From positions 62,001 through 126,000 of the forward strand of contig NZ_VFES01000009.1 in the NCBI RefSeq assembly GCF_007858185.1: 64,000 nt of DNA. Reading direction: 5' to 3'. A program made the translations under genes and the position numbers. A model generated the notes under the pieces. It did no database searches. It had not been told where the DNA came from and saw nothing but the letters and a program-made list of their open reading frames with translations. This stretch comes from Pseudomonas grimontii. Its GTDB lineage: Bacteria; Pseudomonadota; Gammaproteobacteria; Pseudomonadales; Pseudomonadaceae. Below, in pieces: positions 46,147 through 54,267 of the stretch. How positions within the stretch are numbered: the first letter of the stretch is position 1; every line of letters starts with the position of its first letter.

Positions 46147-46347
46147 TCAGATCAGTTTGACGTCGCATGCATAGATGCCATCCGGTCGATGAATCATCCG
46201 AAACGACACTTTCAGGCCCTCCAAAAGCATGTATCCACCCGAACTGCGCAGATCTACTGACACGTCATCCCCACCATCATCCGGCGCAATCGAGCCTTTA
46301 CCGGTCTGTGGGTCATAAGCTTTGACTCTGCCTATAAACAACTGCAT
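46147..46347 (-). CDS. Divergent cold-shock-domain-like small protein
   Basis: 66 residues aligning over its whole length with the cold-shock domain: GRVKAYDPQTGKGSIAPDDG and DVSVDLRSS in place of RNP1 and RNP2, and LEGLKVSFRM later. The aromatic RNA-binding residues (Trp, Phe-Gly-Phe, Phe-Val-His) are missing, so nucleic-acid binding may be lost. The ATG at 46347 has GGAAG upstream; a GTG at 46350 is adjacent. It is upstream of and possibly co-transcribed with the CspA gene. Function unknown. Confidence 0.82.
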   Translation of the reverse strand: MQLFIGRVKAYDPQTGKGSIAPDDGGDDVSVDLRSSGGYMLLEGLKVSFRMIHRPDGIYACDVKLI

Positions 46348-46416
46348 CACCTCACTTCCCGCGTCCTGTTGCGCAGTGCCTGAAGCAATAGAACCGAGAA
46401 AAGGTGATGCTGGCTA

Positions 46417-46432
46417 CTGTCAAAGTTGACAG
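46417..46432. promoter_or_regulatory. Inverted repeat before the cold-shock-like genes
   Basis: CTGTCAA-AG-TTGACAG, 7-bp perfect arms, 70 bp upstream of the divergent csp-like gene. It might be an operator; I can name no binding protein. Confidence 0.4.
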
Positions 46433-46480
46433 GTAGAGGGGATTTTTCGACGAGCGGTAGCACTGTAATTGCGTGAAAGA

Positions 46481-47617
46481 TCAGGAATCGCGGCGCAATT
46501 CCGGCGGAATCGGCAAGTCCTTGAGGGGATCAGGGCGTTTGCCCTTGCCCGCGCGGTATTGGCGAATCTGATAGACATACGCCAACACCTGGGCCACGGC
46601 CAGGTACAACCCTGCGGGGATTTCCTGGTCGAGGTCGGTGGAGTAGAAGATCGACCGCGCCAGTTCCGGTGACTCCAGCAACAGGATGTCGTGGGCCACC
46701 GCAATTTCACGGATTTTCAGGGCAGTGAAGTCGCTGCCCTTGGCCAGCAACATCGGTGCGCCGCCCTTCTCCGGGTCGTATTTGAGCGCCACGGCGTAGT
46801 GGGTCGGGTTGGTGATGACCACGTCGGCGTCGGGCACCGAAGCCATCATCTTGCGCTGGGACATTTCCCGCTGCAGTTGGCGGATGCGTTGCTTGACCTC
46901 GGGACGGCCTTCCTGATCCTTGTGTTCGTCGCGCACTTCCTGCTTGGTCATCAGCAGTTTCTTGTGGCTTTCCCACAGCTGGATCGGCGCATCCACCGCC
47001 GCAATGATGATCAGCCCGGCGGCCATCCACAGCGCACTCCAGCCCACCACCTGCACGCTGTGGATGATGGCCGACTCCAGCGGCTCGTGGGCAATACGCA
47101 GCAAGTCGTCGATGTCGGACGACAACACCATCAGCGCGACAAACAGAATCAGGATGAACTTGGCCAGGGCCTTGAGCAGCTCCACCAGGGCCTTGGCGGA
47201 AAACATGCGCTTGAGCCCTGCCCCGGGGTTCATGCGGCTGAACTTGGGCGCCATGCTGCCGGCGGCGAACAGCCAGCCACCGAGGGCGACCGGACCGATC
47301 AGCGCGGCCAGCAGCAAGGTGATCAAGATGGGCTGCACCGCCAATATTGCGATCTTGCCCGAGTGCAGCAGGTATTGGCCCATGGAGCCGGGGTTGAGCA
47401 ACACATCGCGCGGCAAGGTGAAGTTGTGCTTCATCAGCTCCATCAGGTCCAGCGCCAGGCCGCCGCCATAGATCAGCAAGGCACCGGCACCGGCCATCAT
47501 GGTCGCAACGGTGTTGAGTTCCTTGGAGCGGGCAATCTCGCCCTTTTCCCTGGAGTCCTTTTTACGTTTCTCCGTGGGGTCTTCTGTTTTGTCCTGACCA
47601 CTCTCGCTCTCGGCCAT
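46481..47617 (-). CDS. flhB: Flagellar export switch protein FlhB
   Basis: 378 residues: four membrane helices and a cytoplasmic domain with the self-cleavage motif NPTH (residues 270-273), which switches export from rod/hook to filament substrates together with FliK. It lies three bases after fliR, at the end of the fliLMNOPQR-flhB operon. Confidence 0.96.
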   Translation of the reverse strand: MAESESGQDKTEDPTEKRKKDSREKGEIARSKELNTVATMMAGAGALLIYGGGLALDLMELMKHNFTLPRDVLLNPGSMGQYLLHSGKIAILAVQPILITLLLAALIGPVALGGWLFAAGSMAPKFSRMNPGAGLKRMFSAKALVELLKALAKFILILFVALMVLSSDIDDLLRIAHEPLESAIIHSVQVVGWSALWMAAGLIIIAAVDAPIQLWESHKKLLMTKQEVRDEHKDQEGRPEVKQRIRQLQREMSQRKMMASVPDADVVITNPTHYAVALKYDPEKGGAPMLLAKGSDFTALKIREIAVAHDILLLESPELARSIFYSTDLDQEIPAGLYLAVAQVLAYVYQIRQYRAGKGKRPDPLKDLPIPPELRRDS

Positions 47618-47620
47618 GGC

Positions 47621-48406
47621 TCAGCGCGCCCGTGCCAGATCACGTAAGAACTGCAAGGCGTCGGTCGCCAGCGGTTGATACTGATTGAGAATGTCAGCCA
47701 TGCCGACCCAGAAAATCCCCATGCCCAGCACCAGGGTCAGGGGGAAACCAATCGAGAAGATGTTCAGCTGTGGCGCCGCGCGAGTCATGACGCCAAAAGC
47801 GATGTTGACCACCAGCAACGCCGTGATCGCCGGCAGCACCAGCAACAGCGAGGCACCGAGCACCCAACTGAGGCGTCCCACCAGCTCCCAGAAATGATTG
47901 ACCACCAGCCCCGACCCCACCGGCAAAGTGGTGAAGCTTTCGGTCAGCACCTCGAACACCACAAGATGGCCGTTCATTGCCAGGAACAGCAAGGTCACCA
48001 GCATGGTCAGGAACTGCCCGATCACCGCCGCCGACACGCCGTTGGTGGGGTCGACCATGGACGCGAAACCCATGCCCATCTGGATCGAGATAATTTGCCC
48101 GGCGATCACGAACGCCTGGAAAAACAGTTGCAGCGAGAAGCCCAGCAGCGAGCCGATCAGGATCTGCTCGGCGATCAGCATCAGGGCACTGAGGTCGAGT
48201 GCATTGACGGGCGGCATTGGCGGCAGGCCCGGCACCAACACCACGGTGATCGCCACCGCGAAATACAGGCGGATACGGCGCGGTACCAGGGTGGTACCGA
48301 ACACCGGCATGCTCATCAGCACCGCCGTCACGCGAAACAACGGCAGGATGAAAGAGGCCACCCAGGTGCTGATCTGGGTGTCGGTCAATGCCAGCAAAGA
48401 CTGCAT
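47621..48406 (-). CDS. fliR: Flagellar export gate protein FliR
   Basis: 261 residues, membrane protein of the FliR/SpaR family with several hydrophobic segments (FILPLFRVTAVLMSMPVFG at the start, LVLPAITALLVVNIAFGVM later). With FliP and FliQ it forms the export pore. Four bases separate it from fliQ and three from flhB. Confidence 0.95.
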   Translation of the reverse strand: MQSLLALTDTQISTWVASFILPLFRVTAVLMSMPVFGTTLVPRRIRLYFAVAITVVLVPGLPPMPPVNALDLSALMLIAEQILIGSLLGFSLQLFFQAFVIAGQIISIQMGMGFASMVDPTNGVSAAVIGQFLTMLVTLLFLAMNGHLVVFEVLTESFTTLPVGSGLVVNHFWELVGRLSWVLGASLLLVLPAITALLVVNIAFGVMTRAAPQLNIFSIGFPLTLVLGMGIFWVGMADILNQYQPLATDALQFLRDLARAR

Positions 48407-48410
48407 CGGG

Positions 48411-48680
48411 TCAGCCGATCAACTGCGGAATACTGCCGTACAGCTGCAGGATGTATTCCATGAAGGTCTGTACCAACCAGGGCCCGGCGACGATCAGCGT
48501 GACCAGCATCACCAGCAGGCGCGGCAGGAAGCTCAAGGTCTGTTCGTTGATCTGGGTCGCGGCCTGGAACATCGCCACCAGCAGGCCCACCAACAGGCTC
48601 GGCACCACCAGCACGGCAACCATCATGGTGGTCAGCCATAGCGCTTCACGGAACAGGTCGACGGCGACTTCTGGGGTCAT
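48411..48680 (-). CDS. fliQ: Flagellar export gate protein FliQ
   Basis: 89 residues, two membrane helices (LTTMMVAVLVVPSLLVGLLV and LVMLVTLIVAGPWLVQ), normal for FliQ. Four bases from both fliP and fliR, all on one transcript. Confidence 0.95.
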   Translation of the reverse strand: MTPEVAVDLFREALWLTTMMVAVLVVPSLLVGLLVAMFQAATQINEQTLSFLPRLLVMLVTLIVAGPWLVQTFMEYILQLYGSIPQLIG

Positions 48681-48684
48681 GGCG

Positions 48685-49428
48685 CTATACGCCTCCGAAA
48701 CTGCTGGCCAGGGTGCCGATAATCAGCGCCCAGCCGTCCACCAGCACAAACAGCATGATCTTGAATGGCAATGAAATAATCAGCGGCGACAGCATCATCA
48801 TACCCATGGCCATCAGCACGCTCGCCACCACCAGGTCGATGATCAGGAACGGGATAAAGATCATGAAGCCGATCTGGAACGCCGTCTTCAGTTCCGAGGT
48901 GACGAACGCCGGCACCAGGATGGTCAGCGGCGCCTGGTCCGGGGTCGCGATGTCGGTGCGCTTGGACAGCCGCATGAACAGCTCAAGGTCGCTGGAGCGC
49001 GTCTGCGACAGCATGAAGTCCTTGATCGGGCCCTGGGCCTTGTCGATCGCATCCTGGGCGGTCATTTTCTCTGCCAGGTACGGCTGCAGGGCTTGCTGGT
49101 TCACCTTGTCGAACACCGGCGCCATGATGAACAGCGTCAAGAACAAGGCCATGCCGGTGAGGATCTGGTTCGACGGCGTCTGCTGCAAGCCCAGGGCCTG
49201 ACGCAGGATCGAGAACACGATGATGATCCGCGTGAAACTGGTCATCAGCATGACAAACGCCGGGATAAAACTCAGCGCGGTCATGATCAGCAGGATCTGC
49301 AGGCTGACCGAATACTCCTGGGCCCCCGCCGCGTTGGTACCCAGCGTAATCGCCGGGATCGACAACGGGTCGGCGCCAAACGCCAACGGCGCGGCCAGCA
49401 ACAGCATGAGCGTCAATAAAACGCGCAT
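48685..49428 (-). CDS. fliP: Flagellar export gate protein FliP
   Basis: 247 residues with a cleavable signal ([19 protein letters not shown]) and FliP family blocks: [34 protein letters not shown] and [19 protein letters not shown]. It is the core of the export gate ring. It overlaps the fliO stop by one base. Confidence 0.96.
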   Translation of the reverse strand: MRVLLTLMLLLAAPLAFGADPLSIPAITLGTNAAGAQEYSVSLQILLIMTALSFIPAFVMLMTSFTRIIIVFSILRQALGLQQTPSNQILTGMALFLTLFIMAPVFDKVNQQALQPYLAEKMTAQDAIDKAQGPIKDFMLSQTRSSDLELFMRLSKRTDIATPDQAPLTILVPAFVTSELKTAFQIGFMIFIPFLIIDLVVASVLMAMGMMMLSPLIISLPFKIMLFVLVDGWALIIGTLASSFGGV

Positions 49429-49862
49429 TACTTCTTATCCTTCTGATCCTTGCCCAGCAACTCCATCAGGCGCTGGGCGAATTCTGGCGTGGCAGGCTGG
49501 GACTGGGTGGTTTGCACCGGGGTCTTGAGCACGTGCAGCGGGGTGATTCGGCCAGGGGTAATGCCCAGCAGGATCTGCTCCTCGCCCACTTGCACCAGCA
49601 CCAGCCGATCACGCGGGCCGAGGGCGCGCGAGCCGATCATTTCGATGACCTGGGCATTGCCCGGGCCGATGTTCTGCACGCGACGCATCAGCCAGGCCAA
49701 CACGAAGATCAAGCCGACCACCAGCAACAGGCCCAGCACCAGCTGGGTGAGTTGCCCGCCAACGCTGCCACCGACCGGCGCAGCGGCAGCTTGAGCCACC
49801 GGCTCCGCCGCCCACGCCGCCAATGGCAACGCGGCTAACAGTCCCACCATCAGCCGTTTCAT
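49428..49862 (-). CDS. fliO: Flagellar export accessory protein FliO
   Basis: 144 residues: a signal-like N-terminus, one membrane helix ([20 protein letters not shown]) and a small cytoplasmic domain ([20 protein letters not shown]). FliO helps FliP assemble. One base separates it from fliN. Confidence 0.93.
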   Translation of the reverse strand: MKRLMVGLLAALPLAAWAAEPVAQAAAAPVGGSVGGQLTQLVLGLLLVVGLIFVLAWLMRRVQNIGPGNAQVIEMIGSRALGPRDRLVLVQVGEEQILLGITPGRITPLHVLKTPVQTTQSQPATPEFAQRLMELLGKDQKDKK

Positions 49863-49863
49863 A

Positions 49864-50331
49864 TCAGCGCAACTTCTTGATGCGTTCGCTTGGGCTGATC
49901 ACGTCGGTCAGGCGGATGCCGAACTTTTCGTTGACCACCACCACTTCGCCGTGGGCGATCAGGGTGCCGTTGACCAGCACGTCCAGCGGCTCACCGGCCA
50001 GGCGATCCAGCTCGATCACCGAGCCCTGGTTGAGTTGCAGCAGGTTGCGGATGTTGATGTCGGTGCTGCCCACTTCCATGGAGATCGACACCGGGATGTC
50101 GAGGATCACGTCCAGGTTCGGCCCATCGAGGGTCACCGGGTCGTGGTTCTTCGGCACGCTGCCGAATTCTTCCATGGGCAAACGGTTACCCGCTGGCGCA
50201 GTGGCGGCGTCGGCGGCCAGCAGTGCGTCGATATCGTCCTGGCCAACATCGCCGGTTTCTTCCAGGGCCGCAGCCCATTCGTCAGCCAGGGCCTGGTCTT
50301 CGGCGGAAGTGTTTTCGTGTTCGGTAGCCAT
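49864..50331 (-). CDS. fliN: Flagellar C-ring protein FliN
   Basis: 155 residues: an acidic disordered N-terminus and a C-terminal SpoA domain (LDVILDIPVSISMEVGSTDI, LNQGSVIELDRLAGEPLDV). It is part of the motor switch and export docking. The ATG at 50331 (MATEHEN) is chosen over an upstream frame to 50352. Confidence 0.96.
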   Translation of the reverse strand: MATEHENTSAEDQALADEWAAALEETGDVGQDDIDALLAADAATAPAGNRLPMEEFGSVPKNHDPVTLDGPNLDVILDIPVSISMEVGSTDINIRNLLQLNQGSVIELDRLAGEPLDVLVNGTLIAHGEVVVVNEKFGIRLTDVISPSERIKKLR

Positions 50332-50386
50332 TACATGTCCTCGGCGGAGCAAACATTCATAAATAGGGGCGCATCAATAGGTGTGG

Positions 50387-51355
50387 CTAGCGACGATTGA
50401 TCGGCTCAACCACTTGCAAAGCGAGGTTGCCCTTGTGGGAACCGAGCTTGACCTTGAACGACGGCACGCCGTTGGCGCGCATGATCATTTCGTCCGGCAA
50501 TTCGACCGGGATAATGTCCCCCGGCTGCATGTGCAAAATATCCCGCAGGCGCAACTGGCGACGGGCCACGGTGGCGCTCAGCGGCACGTCGACGTCCAGC
50601 AGGTCTTCGCGCAGGGCCTTGACCCAGCGTTCGTCCTGGTCATCGAGGTCGGACTGGAAGCCGGCGTCGAGCATCTCGCGTACCGGCTCGATCATCGAGT
50701 ACGGCATGGTCACGTGCAGGTCGCCGCCACCGCCATCGAGTTCGATGTGGAACGTGGACACCACAATGGCCTCGCTCGGCCCGACGATGTTGGCCATGGC
50801 CGGGTTCACTTCCGAGTTGATGTACTCGAAATTGACTTCCATGATCGCCTGCCAGGCTTCCTTCAAGTCAATGAAGGCCTGTTCCAGCACCATGCGCACC
50901 ACGCGCAACTCGGTGGGGGTGAATTCACGGCCTTCGATCTTGGCGTGACGGCCGTCACCGCCGAAGAAGTTGTCCACCAGCTTGAACACCAGCTTGGCGT
51001 CGAGGATGAACAGCGCGGTACCGCGCAGTGGCTTGATCTTGACCAGGTTGAGGCTGGTGGGTACGTACAGCGAGTGCACGTACTCGCCGAACTTCATCAC
51101 CTGCACACCGCCCACCGCCACGTCCGCCGAGCGGCGCAGCATGTTGAACATGCTGATCCGGGTGTAACGGGCGAAACGTTCGTTGATCATCTCCAGGGTC
51201 GGCATGCGTCCACGGACGATGCGATCCTGGCTGGTCAGGTCATAACTTTTGACGCTGCCGGGCTCGGCAGCCATTTCGGTCTGTACCAGACCGTCGTCGA
51301 CGCCATGCAACAGCGCGTCGATTTCATCCTGGGACAGCAGGTCCTGCACGGCCAT
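50387..51355 (-). CDS. fliM: Flagellar switch protein FliM
   Basis: 322 residues: N-terminal CheY-P-binding peptide (LLSQDEIDALLHGV), a middle CheC-like domain and a C-terminal SpoA domain. It receives CheY-P and sets rotation direction. It is 9 bp after fliL and 55 bp before fliN. Confidence 0.97.
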   Translation of the reverse strand: MAVQDLLSQDEIDALLHGVDDGLVQTEMAAEPGSVKSYDLTSQDRIVRGRMPTLEMINERFARYTRISMFNMLRRSADVAVGGVQVMKFGEYVHSLYVPTSLNLVKIKPLRGTALFILDAKLVFKLVDNFFGGDGRHAKIEGREFTPTELRVVRMVLEQAFIDLKEAWQAIMEVNFEYINSEVNPAMANIVGPSEAIVVSTFHIELDGGGGDLHVTMPYSMIEPVREMLDAGFQSDLDDQDERWVKALREDLLDVDVPLSATVARRQLRLRDILHMQPGDIIPVELPDEMIMRANGVPSFKVKLGSHKGNLALQVVEPINRR

Positions 51356-51364
51356 GTGGTGATC

Positions 51365-51871
51365 CTACTGCAATACGAAATTAGTGAAGAGCGCCTGCTC
51401 GATCACGACTTTGCCGAGCTCCTTCTGGGCCACTTCCTGCACGCTGGCAGTGACCTTCTGGCGCAGCATTTCCTGGCCCACCGGGGTGGCCAAGGCGTCG
51501 AAACTCTGCCCGGAGAACAGCATCACCAGGTTATTGCGGATCACTGGCATGTGCTCCTTGAGAGCCTCCAGGTCCGCCGCATTCCGCGCCAGCAAGGTGA
51601 TGCTCACTTGCAGGTAGCGTTGGCGACCGTTCTGGTTGAAGTTGGCGACAAAGGCCGGAAGCATAGGCTCGAAGATTGCCGGTTGCTTGACGTTACCGGC
51701 AGTTTCGGCGACAGGTGCCGGCTTGCTGGCACTGCTGTGCATGATGTACCAGGTGCCGCCTACAGAGGCACCGATGGCCAGGAGCAGGCCCACGACAATC
51801 ATCAGGATAAGCTTGAGCTTGCCTTTGCCTGCCGGTGCGGGTGCTTTTGCTGCGTCGTCGCTCTTCGCCAT
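51365..51871 (-). CDS. fliL: Flagellar basal-body protein FliL
   Basis: 168 residues: a cytoplasmic tail rich in Ala/Lys, one membrane helix (LKLILMIVVGLLLAIGASVG) and a periplasmic domain (YLQVSITLLARNAADLEALK). It stabilises stators. First gene of fliLMNOPQR-flhB, 50 bp after a strong sigma-54 site. Confidence 0.95.
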   Translation of the reverse strand: MAKSDDAAKAPAPAGKGKLKLILMIVVGLLLAIGASVGGTWYIMHSSASKPAPVAETAGNVKQPAIFEPMLPAFVANFNQNGRQRYLQVSITLLARNAADLEALKEHMPVIRNNLVMLFSGQSFDALATPVGQEMLRQKVTASVQEVAQKELGKVVIEQALFTNFVLQ

Positions 51872-51921
51872 GCCAATAATCCGTCACTATTCGGGAATTC
51901 ATAGATCTACGGAAAGGCAAG

Positions 51922-51937
51922 AGCAAGTGTTATGCCA
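51922..51937 (-). promoter_or_regulatory. Sigma-54 promoter of the fliL operon
   Basis: Minus strand TGGCATAACACTTGCT: near-perfect TGGCAC-N5-TTGCT with the correct ten-base GG-GC spacing, 50 bp before the fliL ATG. It should need an enhancer-binding protein (FleQ or FleR). Confidence 0.88.
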
Positions 51938-51976
51938 GAGTTGTCTGGCAAGCGCCGAGGAAGGAACACCACAAAT

Positions 51977-51999
51977 CAAATGTGGGAGGGGGCTTCCCT
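51977..51999 (+). repeat. REP unit
   Basis: CAAATGTGGGAGGGGGCTT and four further bases, the same unit as in the REPIN at 45801-45846, here as a single copy. Confidence 0.75.
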
Positions 52000-52037
52000 A
52001 ATGCCAGTCAGTTAAGAGATAGAACGGGCAAACAGTA

Positions 52038-52064
52038 ACCTGTGGCGAGCGGGCTTGCCCCGCG
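52038..52064 (+). repeat. REP unit, left member of an inverted pair
   Basis: CCTGTGGCGAGCGGGCTTGC and onward; the inverted counterpart GGGAGCAAGCTCCCTCGCC lies at 52311-52335. Confidence 0.7.
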
Positions 52065-52125
52065 TTGGGCTGCGCAGCAGCCCCAATAAGAGCGCTGCAG
52101 TGTGCCAGGCAGGTCCGGGGCTGTG

Positions 52126-52370
52126 TTTTTGGGTTACTTTTTGCGCTCTTCAAAAAGTGACCCGCTGTAAGAGCGGAACCCTAAGTGGCCGTGACCGCAG
52201 CAACGGATATGTACTCGGTATGATCCAAAAAAAGGTCGGCCCAGAGGCCGCCATCGGGGGCAAGTCGAATCGTCGCACAGCCCCTCTCACATCGAGCTCT
52301 CGGGCCGTCACGGGAGCAAGCTCCCTCGCCACAGGTTCAGTGCCACGCCAAAGCTGTGTAGATACCCATG
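52126..52370. repeat. Single-arm copy of the long inverted-repeat family
   Basis: The part 52126-52215 matches one arm of the element at 20768-21229 (AAAAGTGACCCGC, GCGGAACCCTAAGTGGCC, GCAACGGATATGTACTC), and the outer end repeats TGTGTAGATACCCATG (52355-52370), which is 20768-20783 reversed. The second arm is absent. Confidence 0.85.
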
Positions 52371-52447
52371 GCCCGATAGCGGTGTATCAGTCAACTGCTG
52401 TATGAACTGACACCGCCTCCCACATTTTGTCCTATGCCGGACTCACG

Positions 52448-53788
52448 TCAGGCGTAGTAATCGACGGCGCTGGAGCCGATCACCGTCGAAGTCACGGGCG
52501 CCACTGCTTCAGCCACATCAATGTGGTTGCCGCTGTCGCCGTTATCTCCACCGCGCCCGCCGCTACCGCTCACACCACGGGTCTGGGCCTGCTGTTGCTG
52601 CTGCTCCTGGCCACGGGACTGGTCGGACACGTTCACATCCACCTGCCCCATGCCCTGCTGGGCGAACATCTCGCGCAAGCGACCGGACTGGCTTTCCAGG
52701 GCTTCGCGCACCACCGGGTGGGCGCTCATGAAGTTGACCTGGGCCTGCTGGTCGGCGGTCATGTTGACCTTGATGTCCAGGCGACCGAGTTCAGCCGGCT
52801 GCAACTGGATCTCCGCCGATTTGAGGTTGGCGCTGGAGAGGTACATCACGCGGTTGACGATCTCGTCGGTCCAGCCGCTCTGGTGCATGGCCAGCGGCGC
52901 ATTCGTCACCGGCGGCAAGGCATTCGCGGTTTTCGGCGTGGCTGCCTGGGTCAATGCGGCCAGGCGATTGGCGAAGTCATCGACGCGGGTGTCGCTGCTG
53001 GCCTCTTTCAAGTCCTTGAGGCCGCCTTCGATCAAGCCGCTGAAGGCCTTGTCGCCGCCCTGGCCAGTGCTGTCCTTGGTGGCTTGCTGGTCGACCATGG
53101 TAGCCAGGCCGGCGGCAAAGTTCTGTGCGGCGGTTGGCTGGTCCTGGGTAGTCGTCGGTGCGGTTTTGGCCGGCGCCTGGCTGCTGGCCGACACATGCCC
53201 GCCCTGCTCCATCGCCAGGCGTACGGCCGGCATGGCGTCCAGGGGATCGGCCTCGGGATCGAAGGCCGGCTTGGCTTCCTCGGTCGCGGCGATTGGCGCG
53301 GTAACCACCGGCGCCGCCTTGTCATCCTTGGCAGCGGCAACGGGTGCCGGGGTTTCCACCGGCACCGGCACCACCACCGGGGTGACCGTGGCAATCAATG
53401 CCGGATCGGCCACCGGGTCCACCGGAGGCTGCTGCGCCAGGGCCGGATCGACGGGTGCCTCGTCATCCTTGCTGGCAGTGCCGTCGGACGCTGCCGGTGG
53501 CTTGGCAGGCAAGGTATTGCCGCTATCGGCAACCGCTGGCGTGCTGGCGGCAGGTTTGTCGTTGCCCGCCACAGGCTTGGCGCTGGCATCGGCAGGCTTG
53601 TCCCGCGTGGGCTTGGCCGAGTTGTCATCGGCCTTGACCGTGGGCTTGGAACCTTGGCTGGCGAACACTTGAGCGAAGCCAGGGCCCTTGTCCCGTGGGT
53701 CCGCAGCCACTGCCGGAGGATTGACGGCAGGCGCTTGAGGCTTGGCCGCAGGGGCAGCCTGAAGAAGCGAATTCGGGGCGACTGGCAT
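52448..53788 (-). CDS. fliK: Flagellar hook-length control protein FliK
   Basis: 446 residues from the ATG at 53788 (protein begins MPVAPNSLLQ). The long Ala/Pro/Asp-rich N-terminal ruler (about 1-300) is followed by the Flg_hook domain (VNRVMYLSSANLKSAEIQLQ, PAELGRLDIKVNMTADQQA, MSAHPVVREALESQSGRLRE) and a Gln/Gly-rich tail. The open frame extends to 53896, but its first part runs through a palindromic repeat (53860-53891), so a later start is more likely. It measures hook length and triggers the FlhB switch. Confidence 0.9.
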   Translation of the reverse strand: MPVAPNSLLQAAPAAKPQAPAVNPPAVAADPRDKGPGFAQVFASQGSKPTVKADDNSAKPTRDKPADASAKPVAGNDKPAASTPAVADSGNTLPAKPPAASDGTASKDDEAPVDPALAQQPPVDPVADPALIATVTPVVVPVPVETPAPVAAAKDDKAAPVVTAPIAATEEAKPAFDPEADPLDAMPAVRLAMEQGGHVSASSQAPAKTAPTTTQDQPTAAQNFAAGLATMVDQQATKDSTGQGGDKAFSGLIEGGLKDLKEASSDTRVDDFANRLAALTQAATPKTANALPPVTNAPLAMHQSGWTDEIVNRVMYLSSANLKSAEIQLQPAELGRLDIKVNMTADQQAQVNFMSAHPVVREALESQSGRLREMFAQQGMGQVDVNVSDQSRGQEQQQQQAQTRGVSGSGGRGGDNGDSGNHIDVAEAVAPVTSTVIGSSAVDYYA

Positions 53789-53859
53789 AGGTAAAGGTCT
53801 CCACTGCATGGGGATCGGGGATGCAGTATCAGGAGGTAGAGCAAGAGTCGGGCCAGGTT

Positions 53860-53891
53860 GATCGTTCCCCACGCGCTGCGCGGGAACGATC
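53860..53891. repeat. GATCGTTCCC palindromic repeat
   Basis: GATCGTTCCC and GGGAACGATC, 10-bp perfect arms around CACGCGCTGCGC, a common Pseudomonas intergenic repeat type, between hptB and fliK. Confidence 0.75.
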
Positions 53892-53892
53892 A

Positions 53893-54237
53893 TCAAATCT
53901 GAAACCGCTGCCGCTCCGATTCATACATCGGTTTCACCAACGCAAACTCGTGATCAATCTGATCGACCAACGCCCCCAGGTCTGCCGCCGCCTCAACCGA
54001 CTCAGCCTCCAACCGCTGGCACAACTGCGCCAATCGCACCGCGCCAAGGTTGCCGCTGCTGCCCTTGAAACTATGCGCAATCCGGCCCAGCGCCTTGGCA
54101 TCGTCCCGCGCCTGGCGCAAGGCTTCGATGCGCTTCTGGGAATCGTCGAGGAAGGTCGCGAGCAACTTGGGGTACTCGCCTTCCATGACTTCCTGCAAAC
54201 CCGATAACACCGCCGGGTCCAGATGAATATCAACCAC
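53893..54237 (-). CDS. hptB: Histidine phosphotransfer protein HptB
   Basis: 114 residues, HPt domain with phosphorylation His55 (IAHSFKGSSGNLGAVRL). In P. aeruginosa HptB passes phosphate from hybrid kinases to HsbR. The GTG start at 54237 follows AAGGAG by seven bases. It comes after hsbR on the same strand, 30 bp away. Confidence 0.92.
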   Translation of the reverse strand: MVDIHLDPAVLSGLQEVMEGEYPKLLATFLDDSQKRIEALRQARDDAKALGRIAHSFKGSSGNLGAVRLAQLCQRLEAESVEAAADLGALVDQIDHEFALVKPMYESERQRFQI

Positions 54238-54267
54238 TTGCTCGCTCCTTGATCAAGAATCGGCGGA

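Larger units (their letters stand above)
51872..52447. other. fliK-fliL intergenic region filled by repeats
   Basis: 576 bp without a gene. From left to right it has the fliL promoter, a REP unit (51977-51999), a REP pair facing inward (52038-52064 and 52311-52335) enclosing one arm of the long repeat family, and a REP remnant near 52415-52430. Confidence 0.8.

Noticed and set aside
53789..53896. Longer FliK N-terminus starting at 53896
   Set aside because: The extension runs through a palindromic intergenic repeat and begins four bases from the hptB end.
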